Assembly (NCBI RefSeq): GCF_001866645.1 | Contig: NZ_MLYP01000027.1 | Span: 103,022-167,021, forward strand | Source: Streptomyces colonosanans | Lineage (GTDB): Bacteria; Actinomycetota; Actinomycetes; Streptomycetales; Streptomycetaceae | Direction of reading: 5' to 3' | DNA: 64,000 nt | Part shown: positions 17,156 through 25,856 of the stretch, in pieces | Layout of the letters: each line of letters opens with the position of its first letter | How positions within the stretch are numbered: the stretch's first letter is position 1 | Notes under the pieces: generated by a model | What the model saw: only the letters and a program-made list of their open reading frames with translations | What the model was told of the DNA's origin: nothing | Databases searched by the model: none | Position numbers and translations under genes: made by a program

Positions 17156-18007
17156 ATGTCACATCCTCCCTCCCCCTTTCGATCCGCCCCCGCCCTACCC
17201 GTGGACACGCCGGGCCCGGCCGTCGGCCCCACGCGTCCACGCGTCGGCGACCAGACGGTTCTCCAGGGGACGGCGCTCGTCACCGGTGCCTCCTCCGGCA
17301 TCGGTGCCGCCGTTGCCCGTCGGCTGGCCGCCGCGGGAAGCTGGCACCTGGTGCTGAACGGGCGTGACACCACACGCCTCGCGCATGTCGCCGCCCAGAC
17401 GTCGGCCACCGTCTTCCCCATGAGCCTCACCCTTCCGGGTGCCGAACGGCAGCTGGCCGAGTTCGCGCTCGGCCACGTCGGCCGGGTGGACCTTCTGGTG
17501 GCCTGCGCCGGAATCGGCTGGGCCGGCGACTTCAGGAACATGCCCCTGGCCGCCATCGACGAAGTGATCGATGTCGATCTGGTCGCCACGATGCGCCTGG
17601 TACGGCATCTGCTTCCCCCCATGGTCGAGGCCGGCTCGGGGCATGTAGTGATCATCGGTTCCCTTGCGGGCACCGTCGGCGTGCGCGGCGAGGCCGTCTA
17701 TTCCGGGGCCAAGGCGGCGCTGGCCACGTTCGCCGACGCCCTGCGCTACGAACTGCGGGGCACCGGCGTGGGCATCAGCCATGTGGTCCCCGGTGTGGTG
17801 GACACTCCGTTCTTCGACCGTCGGGGCGTGCCGTACCGGCGGTCGAGACCGAAGCCGGTGCCGCCCGAGCGCGTGGCGGACGCCGTCTGGTGTGCCATCT
17901 CCCGTGGGCGGGACGAGGTCTACGTCCCCGGATGGCTGCGTCTGCCCGCCCGGGTTCGCGGCGCGGCGCCGGCGCTGTACCGACGGCTCGCCGCACGGTT
18001 CGGATGA
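17156..18007 (+). CDS. short-chain dehydrogenase/reductase
   Basis: A 283-residue classical SDR with a Pro-rich N-terminal stretch of about 38 residues before the Rossmann fold. LVTGASSGIGAAVARRLAAAG is the cofactor loop and LVACAGIGWAG corresponds to NNAG. The catalytic serine is in IIGSLAGT, the Tyr-x-x-x-Lys in AVYSGAKAALATFAD, and PGVVDTPFF follows. After the active site the C-terminus resembles SDRs that act on lipids or fatty acyl chains. The following gene begins eight bases later, so the two are cotranscribed. The true substrate is unknown; a role in modifying a lipid-linked product is inferred from the neighbours. Confidence 0.88.
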   Translation: MSHPPSPFRSAPALPVDTPGPAVGPTRPRVGDQTVLQGTALVTGASSGIGAAVARRLAAAGSWHLVLNGRDTTRLAHVAAQTSATVFPMSLTLPGAERQLAEFALGHVGRVDLLVACAGIGWAGDFRNMPLAAIDEVIDVDLVATMRLVRHLLPPMVEAGSGHVVIIGSLAGTVGVRGEAVYSGAKAALATFADALRYELRGTGVGISHVVPGVVDTPFFDRRGVPYRRSRPKPVPPERVADAVWCAISRGRDEVYVPGWLRLPARVRGAAPALYRRLAARFG

Positions 18008-18014
18008 GTGGCGG

Positions 18015-18938
18015 GTGAACGCCCCCACCATCGTGCTCGCCCTGCTCGCGGCGCTCTCCAACGCCTCGGCCTCCGTCCTGCAGCGGCGGGCGGCGCGGGA
18101 CGAACCCGACGTCCGCCACGGGCCGTGGCAGGCGGTGCGGTGGCTCGTCCGTGTGCTGCGGCGGCCCCACTGGCTGGCGGGTGCTGGTCTGCTCGCGCTG
18201 TCGACCGTCTTCCAGGCCGCCGCGTTGGCCGTGGGCAGCCTGTCCGTCGTGCAACCCCTGCTGGCCAGTGAACTGCTGTTCACCCTGGCCGTCGGCAGCG
18301 TGGTCTTCCACAGCCTCCCGGACCGTCGTACCTGGCTGGCGTTCGCCGCCCTGGCGGTCGGCCTGGCGCTGTTCCTGGGCATGGCCGCGCCCTCCCCGGG
18401 CCGGGCCACCGCCCTGCCGGGGCGCTGGCCCGTGGCGGGAACCACGCTGGCGTGCGTCGTGGCCGTGCTCATCGTGGCGGCCCGCCCGGTGAGAGGCGCG
18501 CCGCGCGCGGCGCTGTTCGCCATGGCGTCCGCGGTGTCGTTCGCCGCCACGGCCGCACTGCTCAAGGAGGTCATGGGACGACTTTGGCAGGGTCCGGCCG
18601 CCGTGCTCGCGCAATGGCCGCCGTACGTCACCTTCGCCGCTGGACTGGTCGCCTTCCTGCTGTTGCAGAGTGCGTTTCGTGCTGGGACCCTGACGGCGTC
18701 CCAGCCTGTTCTCACCCTTGGCGACGCCCTGGTCAGCGTGGCGCTGGGGTGGGCGCTGTTCGACGAGCGGATCGCGCTCGGGGCGTGGGTGGTGCCCGAG
18801 GTGGCCGGCGTGGCGCTCATCGGGGCGGGCAGCATCGGGCTGACGCGAGCCCTGTCGGTCGGCGGTACCTGGGATGCGGCACCCGGAGGGAACGGATCGG
18901 GCCCCGGCTCACAGGGGCCGGAATCGCGGGGGTCCTGA
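18015..18938 (+). CDS. DMT-superfamily (NIPA/EamA-like) membrane transporter
   Basis: A 307-residue protein of about nine to ten transmembrane helices, starting at GTG 18015 eight bases after the SDR stop. Helix 1 (IVLALLAALSNASASVLQRRAA) and the repeated pattern GSLSVVQPLLASELLFTLAVG ... GTLTASQPVLTLGDALVSVALGWALFDERI match the DMT family, in which each half ends in a conserved Gln-Pro-Leu/Val helix. A Gly/Ser-rich tail closes it. Candidate cargo is a small metabolite, magnesium or a lipid-linked intermediate made by neighbouring enzymes; none can be proven from sequence. Confidence 0.85.
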   Translation: MNAPTIVLALLAALSNASASVLQRRAARDEPDVRHGPWQAVRWLVRVLRRPHWLAGAGLLALSTVFQAAALAVGSLSVVQPLLASELLFTLAVGSVVFHSLPDRRTWLAFAALAVGLALFLGMAAPSPGRATALPGRWPVAGTTLACVVAVLIVAARPVRGAPRAALFAMASAVSFAATAALLKEVMGRLWQGPAAVLAQWPPYVTFAAGLVAFLLLQSAFRAGTLTASQPVLTLGDALVSVALGWALFDERIALGAWVVPEVAGVALIGAGSIGLTRALSVGGTWDAAPGGNGSGPGSQGPESRGS

Positions 18939-18976
18939 CCGATTCCGGGACCATGACGACAAGGAGCGGAGGAGTG

Positions 18977-19807
18977 ATGTCCCTTCCCGCCGCCGGTTCC
19001 CCCGCCCGGCACGCGGCGACCGTGCTGGCGCCGCTCGCCGTGGTCGCGGCCGCGCACATCGGCCCGGCCGCCACCTGGCTGCCCGGCCTGCGCCGCCGAT
19101 TCTTCCCCGGGCTCGCGGGTACGGGCTGCCCCGACCATGTTGCTCTCACGTTCGACGACGGCCCCGATCCGTTGTCCACTCCGCGCTTCCTCGACGTGCT
19201 GGACGTCCTGGGTGTACGGGCGACGTTCTTCGTGCTCGGGGAGAGCGTTGTCCGGTACCCGGCGCTGGCCCGCGAGACCGCCGATCGGGGGCATGAACTC
19301 GCCGTGCACGGCTGGGCCCACGACCGGCCCTGGCTGCCCACTCCCGTACGCGACACGGCGGACCTCGCGCGTGCGGTCCACACGGTGTGGCAGGTCGCGG
19401 GGCGTCGGCCGCGGTGGTACCGCCCGCCGTACGGGATCCTGACGTCCGGACGCTGGGCGGCCGCTCGCAGGGTCGGACTGCGGCCGGTGCTGTGGAGTAC
19501 CTGGGGCAGGGACTGGACGGCCGACGCCACACCCGCCTCCGTACGGACGACGGTCGAAGCCGGCCTGCGCGGCGGAGACACCCTCCTCCTGCACGACTCC
19601 GACCGGCTCTCGGCCACCGGTTGCTGGCGCTCCGCTCTCGGAGCGCTGCCCGGCCTCGTCGACGGCTGCCACGCGGCGGGCATGACCGTGGGTCCGCTCG
19701 CCGAGCACGGCACAGGGCGCCCGGCCGAGAAGTCCGGGTGCCGAGCACCGGCAGAACCCCCGCCGGCCGCGCAACAAGGCGCATCCGGTCGGCGTCCTTC
19801 ATGGTGA
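18977..19807 (+). CDS. NodB-type polysaccharide deacetylase
   Basis: A 276-residue carbohydrate esterase family 4 protein. ATG 18977 is preceded by AAGGAG; an in-frame ATG at 18953 is weaker. One hydrophobic N-terminal segment anchors or exports it. Motif 1 LTFDDGPDP supplies the general base and metal Asp; motif 2 (GHELAVHGWAHDRP) supplies the two zinc histidines (H-x-x-x-H as VHGWAH). Motif 3 is RWYRPPYG, and LLHDSD is the C-terminal histidine motif. It removes N-acetyl groups from an extracellular glycan. It is last in the SDR-DMT-deacetylase unit. Confidence 0.9.
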   Translation: MSLPAAGSPARHAATVLAPLAVVAAAHIGPAATWLPGLRRRFFPGLAGTGCPDHVALTFDDGPDPLSTPRFLDVLDVLGVRATFFVLGESVVRYPALARETADRGHELAVHGWAHDRPWLPTPVRDTADLARAVHTVWQVAGRRPRWYRPPYGILTSGRWAAARRVGLRPVLWSTWGRDWTADATPASVRTTVEAGLRGGDTLLLHDSDRLSATGCWRSALGALPGLVDGCHAAGMTVGPLAEHGTGRPAEKSGCRAPAEPPPAAQQGASGRRPSW

Positions 19808-19831
19808 GGCGCGGACGAGGACGGCAGCGGC

Positions 19832-20596
19832 TCAGGCGGGCAGCCGCGGCACGCTCTCGATCAGGCGGCGGGTGTACGGGTGCGCGGGGCGGCCCAGCAC
19901 CTGGCCGGTGTCGCCCTGTTCGACCACACGGCCGCGTTCCAGGACGGCGGTTCGCTCGCACAGGGAGGCGACGACCGACAGGTCGTGGGAGACCATCACG
20001 AGCGTCAGCCCCTGCTCCTGCTTGAGTTCGGCCAGCAGGTCGACGACCTTCACACGGGTGGTGACATCGAGCGCGCTCACTGGTTCGTCCGCCAGCAGGA
20101 CCCGCGGGGTGCAGACCGTGGCGCGGGCGATGGCGATCCGCTGGCGCTGCCCGCCGGAGAACTCGTGCGGATAGCGGTCCGCGGCATCGGCCGGCATGCC
20201 GACCCGCTCCAGGGCCGCGGCCACCTTCGGCCCGGCCGTGGCACGGGTGTCGATACCGAGGGAGCGCAGCGGCTCCGCCACGGTGGCACCCACCCGGCGA
20301 CGCGGGTCGAGCGAGGAGTAGGGGTCCTGGAAGACGCACTGCACGCTGCGGCGGAAGCGGCGCATCTGCTCCCGGTCCCGCAGGGACAGGTCGGAGCCGT
20401 CGAAACGGACTCGGCCGGAGGTGGGGCGGGCGAGCCCCAGCAGCAGGCGCAGCAGCGTCGTCTTGCCGGCACCGGACTCGCCGACGAGCGCGAGGCTGTG
20501 TCCGGCCTCGACCGCGAGGGAGACGTCCTCGACGACGTTGCCCGCGCTGCCCCGGTAGCGCAGCGCGACGTCGGCCAGTTCGAGTACGGGGGTCAT
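19832..20596 (-). CDS. oligopeptide ABC transporter ATP-binding protein (DppF-like)
   Basis: A 254-residue nucleotide-binding subunit. Walker A is LVGESGAGKTTLL, the Q-loop lies in VQCVFQDPYSSLDPRR, and the signature is HEFSGGQRQRIAIARA. Walker B is VLLADEPVSALD and the H-switch lies in LVMVSHDLSVVA. 'SSLDPRR' after the Q-loop is typical of peptide/nickel importers. ATG 20596 overlaps the stop of the DppD-like gene by four bases, so the two ATPases are made together and pair as a heterodimer. It is the last gene of the operon. Confidence 0.95.
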   Translation of the reverse strand: MTPVLELADVALRYRGSAGNVVEDVSLAVEAGHSLALVGESGAGKTTLLRLLLGLARPTSGRVRFDGSDLSLRDREQMRRFRRSVQCVFQDPYSSLDPRRRVGATVAEPLRSLGIDTRATAGPKVAAALERVGMPADAADRYPHEFSGGQRQRIAIARATVCTPRVLLADEPVSALDVTTRVKVVDLLAELKQEQGLTLVMVSHDLSVVASLCERTAVLERGRVVEQGDTGQVLGRPAHPYTRRLIESVPRLPA

Positions 20597-21393
20597 CGCG
20601 CGCTCCTCAGGTCCAGTGCGGACTCCAGTCGGCGGGCGCTGGCCACCAGGGTCCTGGTGTACTCCTCGCGGGGCGCGCCGACGATGGTGTGGACGGCACC
20701 CTCCTCGACGGCCCGTCCGTCCTTCATGACCAGGGCACGGTCGGTCACCTTGGCCACGACGGCGAGGTCGTGGCTGACGAACAGCACGGCCATCTCCCGT
20801 TCCCGGACCAGGGTGTCGATGAGTTCCAGCATCTCGGCCTGCACGGACACGTCCAGGGCGGTGGTCGGCTCGTCCGCGATGAGCAGTTTCGGGTCGCAGG
20901 CCAGGGCCATGGCGAGGGCCACGCGCTGGCGCTGCCCACCGGAGATCTCGTGCGGGAAGGCGCGGGCGATGCGCTCGGGCTCGGGCAGCCGTACCTGTTC
21001 GAGCGCGTGGGCCACGGCTCGCTCGAGGTCATCGCCCTTCAGGCCGGTGCGCACGCGGAGCGGTTCGGCGATCTGGCGGCCCACGCGCATCAGCGGGTCG
21101 AGTGCGGTGAGCGGCTCCTGGAAGACGACGGCGGCGTCCCGGCCGCGGACGGCGGTGAGCCGCTTCTCGGGGGCGCCGACGATCTGGGTACCGGCGAGTT
21201 CGATGCTGCCGGTCGCGCTCATGCCGTCGGGCAGCAGGCCGAGCACGGCGAGCGTGGTCAGGGACTTGCCGGAGCCGGACTCGCCGATGAGGCCGAGCCG
21301 TTCGCCGCTCGCCACGCTGAAGGACAGGTCGTCCACCAGGGTGCGGCCGTCGGTAGTGCGGACGGTCAGCCCGCGTACGTCGAGGAGGGTCAT
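20593..21393 (-). CDS. oligopeptide ABC transporter ATP-binding protein (DppD-like)
   Basis: A 266-residue nucleotide-binding subunit. Walker A is LIGESGSGKSLTTLAVLGLLP, with the extended spacing typical of DppD. The Q-loop lies in VVFQEPLTALDPLMRVG, the signature is HEISGGQRQRVALAMALAC, Walker B is LLIADEPTTALD, and the H-loop histidine is in LFVSHDLAVVAK. The start is ATG 21393 with a GAGGAGGGT upstream and a four-base overlap with the permease gene. Unlike many DppD proteins it lacks the C-terminal iron-sulfur cysteine motif and ends in SARRLESALDLRSAR. Confidence 0.95.
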   Translation of the reverse strand: MTLLDVRGLTVRTTDGRTLVDDLSFSVASGERLGLIGESGSGKSLTTLAVLGLLPDGMSATGSIELAGTQIVGAPEKRLTAVRGRDAAVVFQEPLTALDPLMRVGRQIAEPLRVRTGLKGDDLERAVAHALEQVRLPEPERIARAFPHEISGGQRQRVALAMALACDPKLLIADEPTTALDVSVQAEMLELIDTLVREREMAVLFVSHDLAVVAKVTDRALVMKDGRAVEEGAVHTIVGAPREEYTRTLVASARRLESALDLRSAR

Positions 21394-22268
21394 GCGCGCC
21401 TCCGGCGGGTGGCCGGGTCGAGGGTGTCGCGCAGGCCGTCGGCGATGAGGTTGACGCCGATGACGAGCAGGACGAGCAGGATGCCGGGGGCGAGTGCGCC
21501 CACCGGGGCTGTGGTGAAGGTGGCCTGGGCCTCCTGGAGCATGCGGCCCCATGAGGCGTTCGGCGGGGGTGCGCCGAGCCCCAGGTAGGACAGTCCGGCC
21601 TCGGCCAGCACCGCGAGCCCGAACTGCAGGGCGAGGTTGACCACGAGGGTGGGCCAGATGTTGGGCAGGACGTGGCCCGCCACGGTCCGGGACCAGGAGG
21701 TGCCGGAGGTGCGGGCGGCGGTGATGTAGTCGTGTGCCAGGACCCGCTTGGCCAGGATGCGCACCAGCCGGGCGACGACGGCGCTCTGTGCCAGGCCGAT
21801 CGCGAGGACGGCCGAGCCGAGGGTCGCCGAGCGGGCGGCGACGATGAGCATCGCGAGCAGCAGGGTCGGGAAGGCGATGAGGATGTCGAGGAACGCGGAG
21901 ACCGTGTCGTCGAGCCAGCCCTGCGCGAACGCGGCGAGCACACCCAGCGTCACTCCGATGGTGGCGGCGATGAGTACCGAGCCCAGGCCCGCCTCGACGG
22001 CGATCCGCGAGCCGGTCATCACCTGGGTGAACAGGTCGCGCCCGAGCTTGTCGGTGCCCAGCAGATGTCCGCCCCCGGGTCCGGCCAGCCGTCCGCCGGA
22101 GGTGTCGTCGGTGGGGTAGGGCAGCCAGAACAGGGAGACCAGGGCGAGCAGCGCGACCAGGCCGGCCAGAACGCAGCCGACGACGAGCGTGGCTGAGCGC
22201 CGATTGCGTCGTGTGCCCGGCGATGTCTTCTTCGGTCGCACGGGGCTGAGCACGTCTGCCTGGGTCAT
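21390..22268 (-). CDS. oligopeptide ABC transporter permease (DppC-like)
   Basis: A 292-residue inner-membrane permease. The N-terminal cytoplasmic tail and first helix are followed by the periplasmic-type signature HLLGTDKLGRDLFTQVMTGSRIAVEAG, diagnostic of OppC/DppC. The binding-protein-dependent transport EAA loop is DYITAARTSGTSWSRTVAGHVLPNI. About six transmembrane helices are visible. The start is ATG 22268, overlapping the DppB-like stop by four bases. It forms the channel with the DppB-like partner and is energised by the two ATPases downstream. Confidence 0.95.
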   Translation of the reverse strand: MTQADVLSPVRPKKTSPGTRRNRRSATLVVGCVLAGLVALLALVSLFWLPYPTDDTSGGRLAGPGGGHLLGTDKLGRDLFTQVMTGSRIAVEAGLGSVLIAATIGVTLGVLAAFAQGWLDDTVSAFLDILIAFPTLLLAMLIVAARSATLGSAVLAIGLAQSAVVARLVRILAKRVLAHDYITAARTSGTSWSRTVAGHVLPNIWPTLVVNLALQFGLAVLAEAGLSYLGLGAPPPNASWGRMLQEAQATFTTAPVGALAPGILLVLLVIGVNLIADGLRDTLDPATRRRRA

Positions 22269-23230
22269 CGGGCACCTCCGGAAAGCCGGCCGCGCAGCCG
22301 CGGGTCGATGATCCGCTGGACCAGGTCGGCGGCGAAGCCGATGAGGAGCACGGCGAGGGTGGAGACGAACAGCACGCCCTGGACTACGGGGTAGTCGTGC
22401 TGGGCGATGCCGGTGGCGAGCATCGAGCCGAGGCCCGGCAGCGCGTACACCGACTCCACGACGACCGCGCCGAGCAGGGTCGAGGCGAGTTCGATACCGA
22501 GGACGGAGATCACCGGTACGGAGGCGTTGCGCAGTCCGTGCCGCCACATCGCCCGCCCGAAGGACGACCCCAGGGCGCGGGCGGTGCGCAGGTAGTCGCT
22601 GCCGAGGACGTCGAGGGTGGCGGAGCGGACGTAGCGGATCAGGGACGCGCTCATCACCAGGGCGATGGTGACGACCGGCAGGACGAGTGAGCGGATCGCC
22701 TCGGCGGGCTGGGACCAGCCGTCCTGCGGGAAGCCACCTGCCGGGAGCCAGCCCGCGTTCAGCGCGAACACCGCGATGAGGATCATACCGAGCCAGAACA
22801 CCGGGACGGCGATGCCCAGTTGGGACACCCCGCTGAGCAGTGCCCCGTACCAGGTGTGCCGCTTGTACGCGGCGACGAACCCGGCGGGCACGGCGATGAG
22901 GACGGCAAGGGCGAACGCGGTGAGCGTCAGCGGCACCGTGACGTTCAGCCGGGAGGCGACCTCGGGTCCTACAGGCAGCGAGCTGACGAACGAGGTACCC
23001 AGGTCGCCGCTCGCCAACTGCCCGAGCCAGTGGGTGAACTGCTCGGGCAGCGGCTTGTCGGATCCGATGGCGTGCCGTGCCGCGGCGATCTGCTCGGGAC
23101 TTGCGCCCACCGAGGTGAGCGCGTTGGCCGGGTCGCCGGGCAGCATGCGCAGCAGGACGAACAGCACCACGCTCGCCAGGGCCAGCGACACCAGGAGAAA
23201 GGCGAGGCGGCGCAGCAGATAGCGGGCCAT
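22265..23230 (-). CDS. oligopeptide ABC transporter permease (DppB-like)
   Basis: A 321-residue permease. MARYLLRRLAFLLVSL then VVLFVLLRMLPGDPA is the OppB/DppB N-terminal signature. The EAA loop is SDYLRTARALGSSFGRAMWRHGLRN, followed by LGAVVVESVYALPGLG. It has six transmembrane helices. Its ATG at 23230 shares a base with the stop of the binding-protein gene (TGATG). Length and motifs are normal for the family. Confidence 0.95.
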   Translation of the reverse strand: MARYLLRRLAFLLVSLALASVVLFVLLRMLPGDPANALTSVGASPEQIAAARHAIGSDKPLPEQFTHWLGQLASGDLGTSFVSSLPVGPEVASRLNVTVPLTLTAFALAVLIAVPAGFVAAYKRHTWYGALLSGVSQLGIAVPVFWLGMILIAVFALNAGWLPAGGFPQDGWSQPAEAIRSLVLPVVTIALVMSASLIRYVRSATLDVLGSDYLRTARALGSSFGRAMWRHGLRNASVPVISVLGIELASTLLGAVVVESVYALPGLGSMLATGIAQHDYPVVQGVLFVSTLAVLLIGFAADLVQRIIDPRLRGRLSGGAR

Positions 23231-24750
23231 CAGCCCTTCTTCTTGATGTCGTAGGCGAAGAACTGGGAGTTGAGGCCGTTGACCGGGTAGCCGGACAGCT
23301 TGCTGTCGGCGACGACGATCTGCGGGTAGAGGTAGAGCCAGTCGCTGGCCGCGTCCTCGGCGGTCTTTCGGCTGACCTTCTTCAGCAACTGGGTCTGCTC
23401 GGCGGTGGTGGAGGCCTCCTCCGCCTGCTGGACCCACTGGGTGACCTGCTTGTTGTCGTAACCCCAGTAGAAGTCGGGGTTGCCGTACCAGACGAGGTCG
23501 CGGTCGTTGACGTGCTCCTGGAGCGTGGCCGTGAAGTCGTGGTTCTTGTAGACCTTCGTGTACCACTCGTCCGGCGTGATCGTGTTGATCTTGACGGTGA
23601 TGCCGACCTTGGCGAGCTGGGACTTGATGAAGGTCGCCGCGGTGGGGTGCGGGTCGTAGTTCGGGGTGTCGAGGGTGAAGGCGAAGCCCTTGGCGTACCC
23701 CGCCTCGGCGAGGAGCTTCTTGGCGCGGGCGGGATCGTAGGCGTTGACCTTGGTCAGGTCCTCGTACCAGGGGTCGGTGGGCGGCACCATCGAGCCGATG
23801 AGCTTGCCGTAGCCACCCCAGACGGACTCCAGCAGCTTCTTGTCGTCGATGGCGGCGGAGACGGCCTGGCGCACCTTGACGTCCGTGAACGGCTTGGCCT
23901 TGTCGTTGAAGGCGAGCAGCAGCTTGGTGGTGGAGTCGCCGTCGTTGACCTTGTAGTTCTGGTTGTTCTTGAACTGGTCGAGGGCGTCGGGTGACTGCTC
24001 GCTGGTGACCACGTCGACGGCGTTCGTCACCAGCGCGTTGTTGAGCGCGGTGGCGTCCTTGTAGTAATGGAAGACAGCCTTCTGATTGCTGGCGGCCTTA
24101 CCCCAGTACCCGGCGAACCGAGTAAGGCTCAGGGCCGAGCCGCGGGTCCACTTGTCCAGCTTGTAGGGGCCGGTGCCGTCCTCGGTCGTCTTCAGGTTCT
24201 TCGCCTGGGAGTTGATGATCCAGACGTAGGAGAGGTTGTAGACGAAGGAGATCGACTTCTGCGACAGCGTGACCTTGACGGTGCGCGCGTCGGGGGTGGC
24301 GATGTCCTTGATGACCTCGAGGTTGCTCTTGCGGGCGGACTGGGAGTCGTCCGCGATGACCTTCTGCAGGCTGTACTTGACGTCCTGGCTGGTGAGCGTC
24401 TTGCCGCTGTGGAACTTCACGCCGTCGCGCAGGGTGAAGGTGTAAGTGAGGCCGTCGCCGCTGACCTTGTAGTCCTGGGCGAGCAGCTTCTCCACCTTGC
24501 CGTCGTCGGTGAGCTTGAACAGCCCTTCGTAGACGTTGCCGTTGAGGGCCTCGGTCACGCCCTGGCCGCCGCCCGCGGTGTTGTCGAGGTTCTGCGGCTC
24601 GTAGAGCGAGCCGATGTTGACGGTGGCGTCCTTGTTCCAGGTGCCGCCCGAGGCGCCGGCGCCCGAGCCGGAGCCGCCGCAGGCGGTCAGGGTCAGGGCG
24701 AGCGTGGCCGCGGTGGCGGTGCCGTACAGGAAGGTCTTCTTGATGCTCAT
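23230..24750 (-). CDS. extracellular solute-binding lipoprotein (SBP family 5)
   Basis: A 506-residue substrate-binding protein. The signal peptide ends in a lipobox LTAC-GG at residues 21-24, so the mature Cys24 is lipid-anchored outside the membrane. A Gly/Ser linker precedes the family-5 fold: VNIGSLYEPQNLDNTAG, VYEGLFKLTDDGKVEKLLAQ, YTFTLRDGVKFHSGKTLTSQDV and VRQAVSAAIDDKKLL. Family 5 binds di- and oligopeptides, nickel chelates or oligosaccharides. The unusually tight operon with Dpp-like permeases points to peptides, but specificity is unproven. Confidence 0.95.
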   Translation of the reverse strand: MSIKKTFLYGTATAATLALTLTACGGSGSGAGASGGTWNKDATVNIGSLYEPQNLDNTAGGGQGVTEALNGNVYEGLFKLTDDGKVEKLLAQDYKVSGDGLTYTFTLRDGVKFHSGKTLTSQDVKYSLQKVIADDSQSARKSNLEVIKDIATPDARTVKVTLSQKSISFVYNLSYVWIINSQAKNLKTTEDGTGPYKLDKWTRGSALSLTRFAGYWGKAASNQKAVFHYYKDATALNNALVTNAVDVVTSEQSPDALDQFKNNQNYKVNDGDSTTKLLLAFNDKAKPFTDVKVRQAVSAAIDDKKLLESVWGGYGKLIGSMVPPTDPWYEDLTKVNAYDPARAKKLLAEAGYAKGFAFTLDTPNYDPHPTAATFIKSQLAKVGITVKINTITPDEWYTKVYKNHDFTATLQEHVNDRDLVWYGNPDFYWGYDNKQVTQWVQQAEEASTTAEQTQLLKKVSRKTAEDAASDWLYLYPQIVVADSKLSGYPVNGLNSQFFAYDIKKKG

Positions 24751-24795
24751 GGCAAAGGGCGCTTTCGTGCTGCGGTGCGGGGAGCTGCGGGGTGC

Positions 24796-25536
24796 TCAGT
24801 GCTGGGCGGGGAAGCCGTCGCGGAAGACGGGGCGCTTCTCGCCGGCCTCGACGGGCAGGTGGAAGCGGTTCTGCCGCGGCGGCATCGGACAGTTGTACTG
24901 ATCGGAGAACCCGCAGGGCGGCACGAAGGCGCGGTTGAAGTCGAGCAGAACGCGGTGGTCGTCCTCGGTGCGCTGGACGAAGAGGAAGCGGCCGGCTCCG
25001 TAGGTGGTGTCACCGTTGGTGGGGTCGCCGAAGACGAGCAGCAGGGTGCCGTCGTCGTCGAAGGCGCTGAGGGTGTAGTCGCGGCCGTCGACGGTGAGCG
25101 CGATGTCGCCGGGGACGACGAGGTCGCGGGTGCCGCCGTTGTCCCGGATGTGCTCGAAGGGCACCCGCCGGGCGCCGGGCACGGACGTGTAGGTCGCTTC
25201 GAGCACCCAGGCCGGGTCGTAGGGGAAGACGTCGACCCGGTCGAAGTAGCGGATGGCGGGCGCGTCGGCGTCCCAGAAGCGCATCCCGTGCTCGGGCTCG
25301 CCGGTGACGAGGTCGGTGCGCTGGAGCGCGGTGACCGTCACGCTGTCCGGCCGGCCGGTACGCGCCGCCTCCGCGTCCGGGCGCTCACCGGCCGGGAGCC
25401 AGCGGGTCTCGATGAGCGCGAGATTGCCGGTCGGCGAGGTGAGGGCCCGGCGGCGCTCGGCGCGCCATGCGTCCCACTCCCTCACGGAATCGGCGGTGGA
25501 CTGGTCGGTGCTGGAGTGGGACACGGTAGGACTCAT
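24796..25536 (-). CDS. DUF1684 protein heading the ABC operon
   Basis: About 246 residues. The family-defining C-terminal half is present: YGAGRFLFVQ, VLLDFNRAFVPPCGFSDQYNCPMPPRQNRF and the preceding LLLVFGDPTNGDTTY. DUF1684 proteins are of unknown function; the PCxFS...CPxPPxxN motif with two cysteines is their hallmark. I start at ATG 25536, since upstream residues look unrelated; a TTG at 25569 is possible. It lies 45 bases before the binding-protein gene on the same strand, so it is probably its operon leader gene. It could process or sense the imported compound. Confidence 0.85.
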   Translation of the reverse strand: MSPTVSHSSTDQSTADSVREWDAWRAERRRALTSPTGNLALIETRWLPAGERPDAEAARTGRPDSVTVTALQRTDLVTGEPEHGMRFWDADAPAIRYFDRVDVFPYDPAWVLEATYTSVPGARRVPFEHIRDNGGTRDLVVPGDIALTVDGRDYTLSAFDDDGTLLLVFGDPTNGDTTYGAGRFLFVQRTEDDHRVLLDFNRAFVPPCGFSDQYNCPMPPRQNRFHLPVEAGEKRPVFRDGFPAQH

Positions 25537-25607
25537 TCGCGCAGACGGTACGTCGACATCACGCCGCAAACTGTCACGCCGCGTGAAGAGATGGCCAAAG
25601 CATCACC

Positions 25608-25637
25608 TTTATCTTCCATAAGGCGCCCTAATGTCAA
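25608..25637 (-). promoter_or_regulatory. sigma-70-like promoter of the DUF1684-ABC operon
   Basis: On the minus strand TTGACA (25632-25637) is followed after 18 bases by GATAAA (25608-25613), giving a start site about 65 bases upstream of the DUF1684 ATG. The -35 is a perfect consensus and the -10 matches four of six positions. Confidence 0.45.
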
Positions 25638-25856
25638 ATGACAGCGACGACCGCACCGGGCACCGAGCCATCCGGCGCCCTGCGTCGACTGGCCCCTTCG
25701 GAGTCGTGGCCGCTCGATGAGCGGGCCGGCGCGAGGTGCCGCGACGTAGCGGAACGAGCCGGCGGACGTTCCCGGTCACGCGCGCCGACCACGCCGACCT
25801 GCTTGCGTGCGGCATCGCCGACCCGGTCGAGGTCACCCGCGGCGCCGCCTCGCGGA

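Noticed and set aside
17195..19777. 860-residue minus-strand open frame
   Set aside because: It runs antisense through the SDR, DMT and deacetylase genes, all of which have clear motifs; the antisense product is low-complexity Arg/Ala/Pro.
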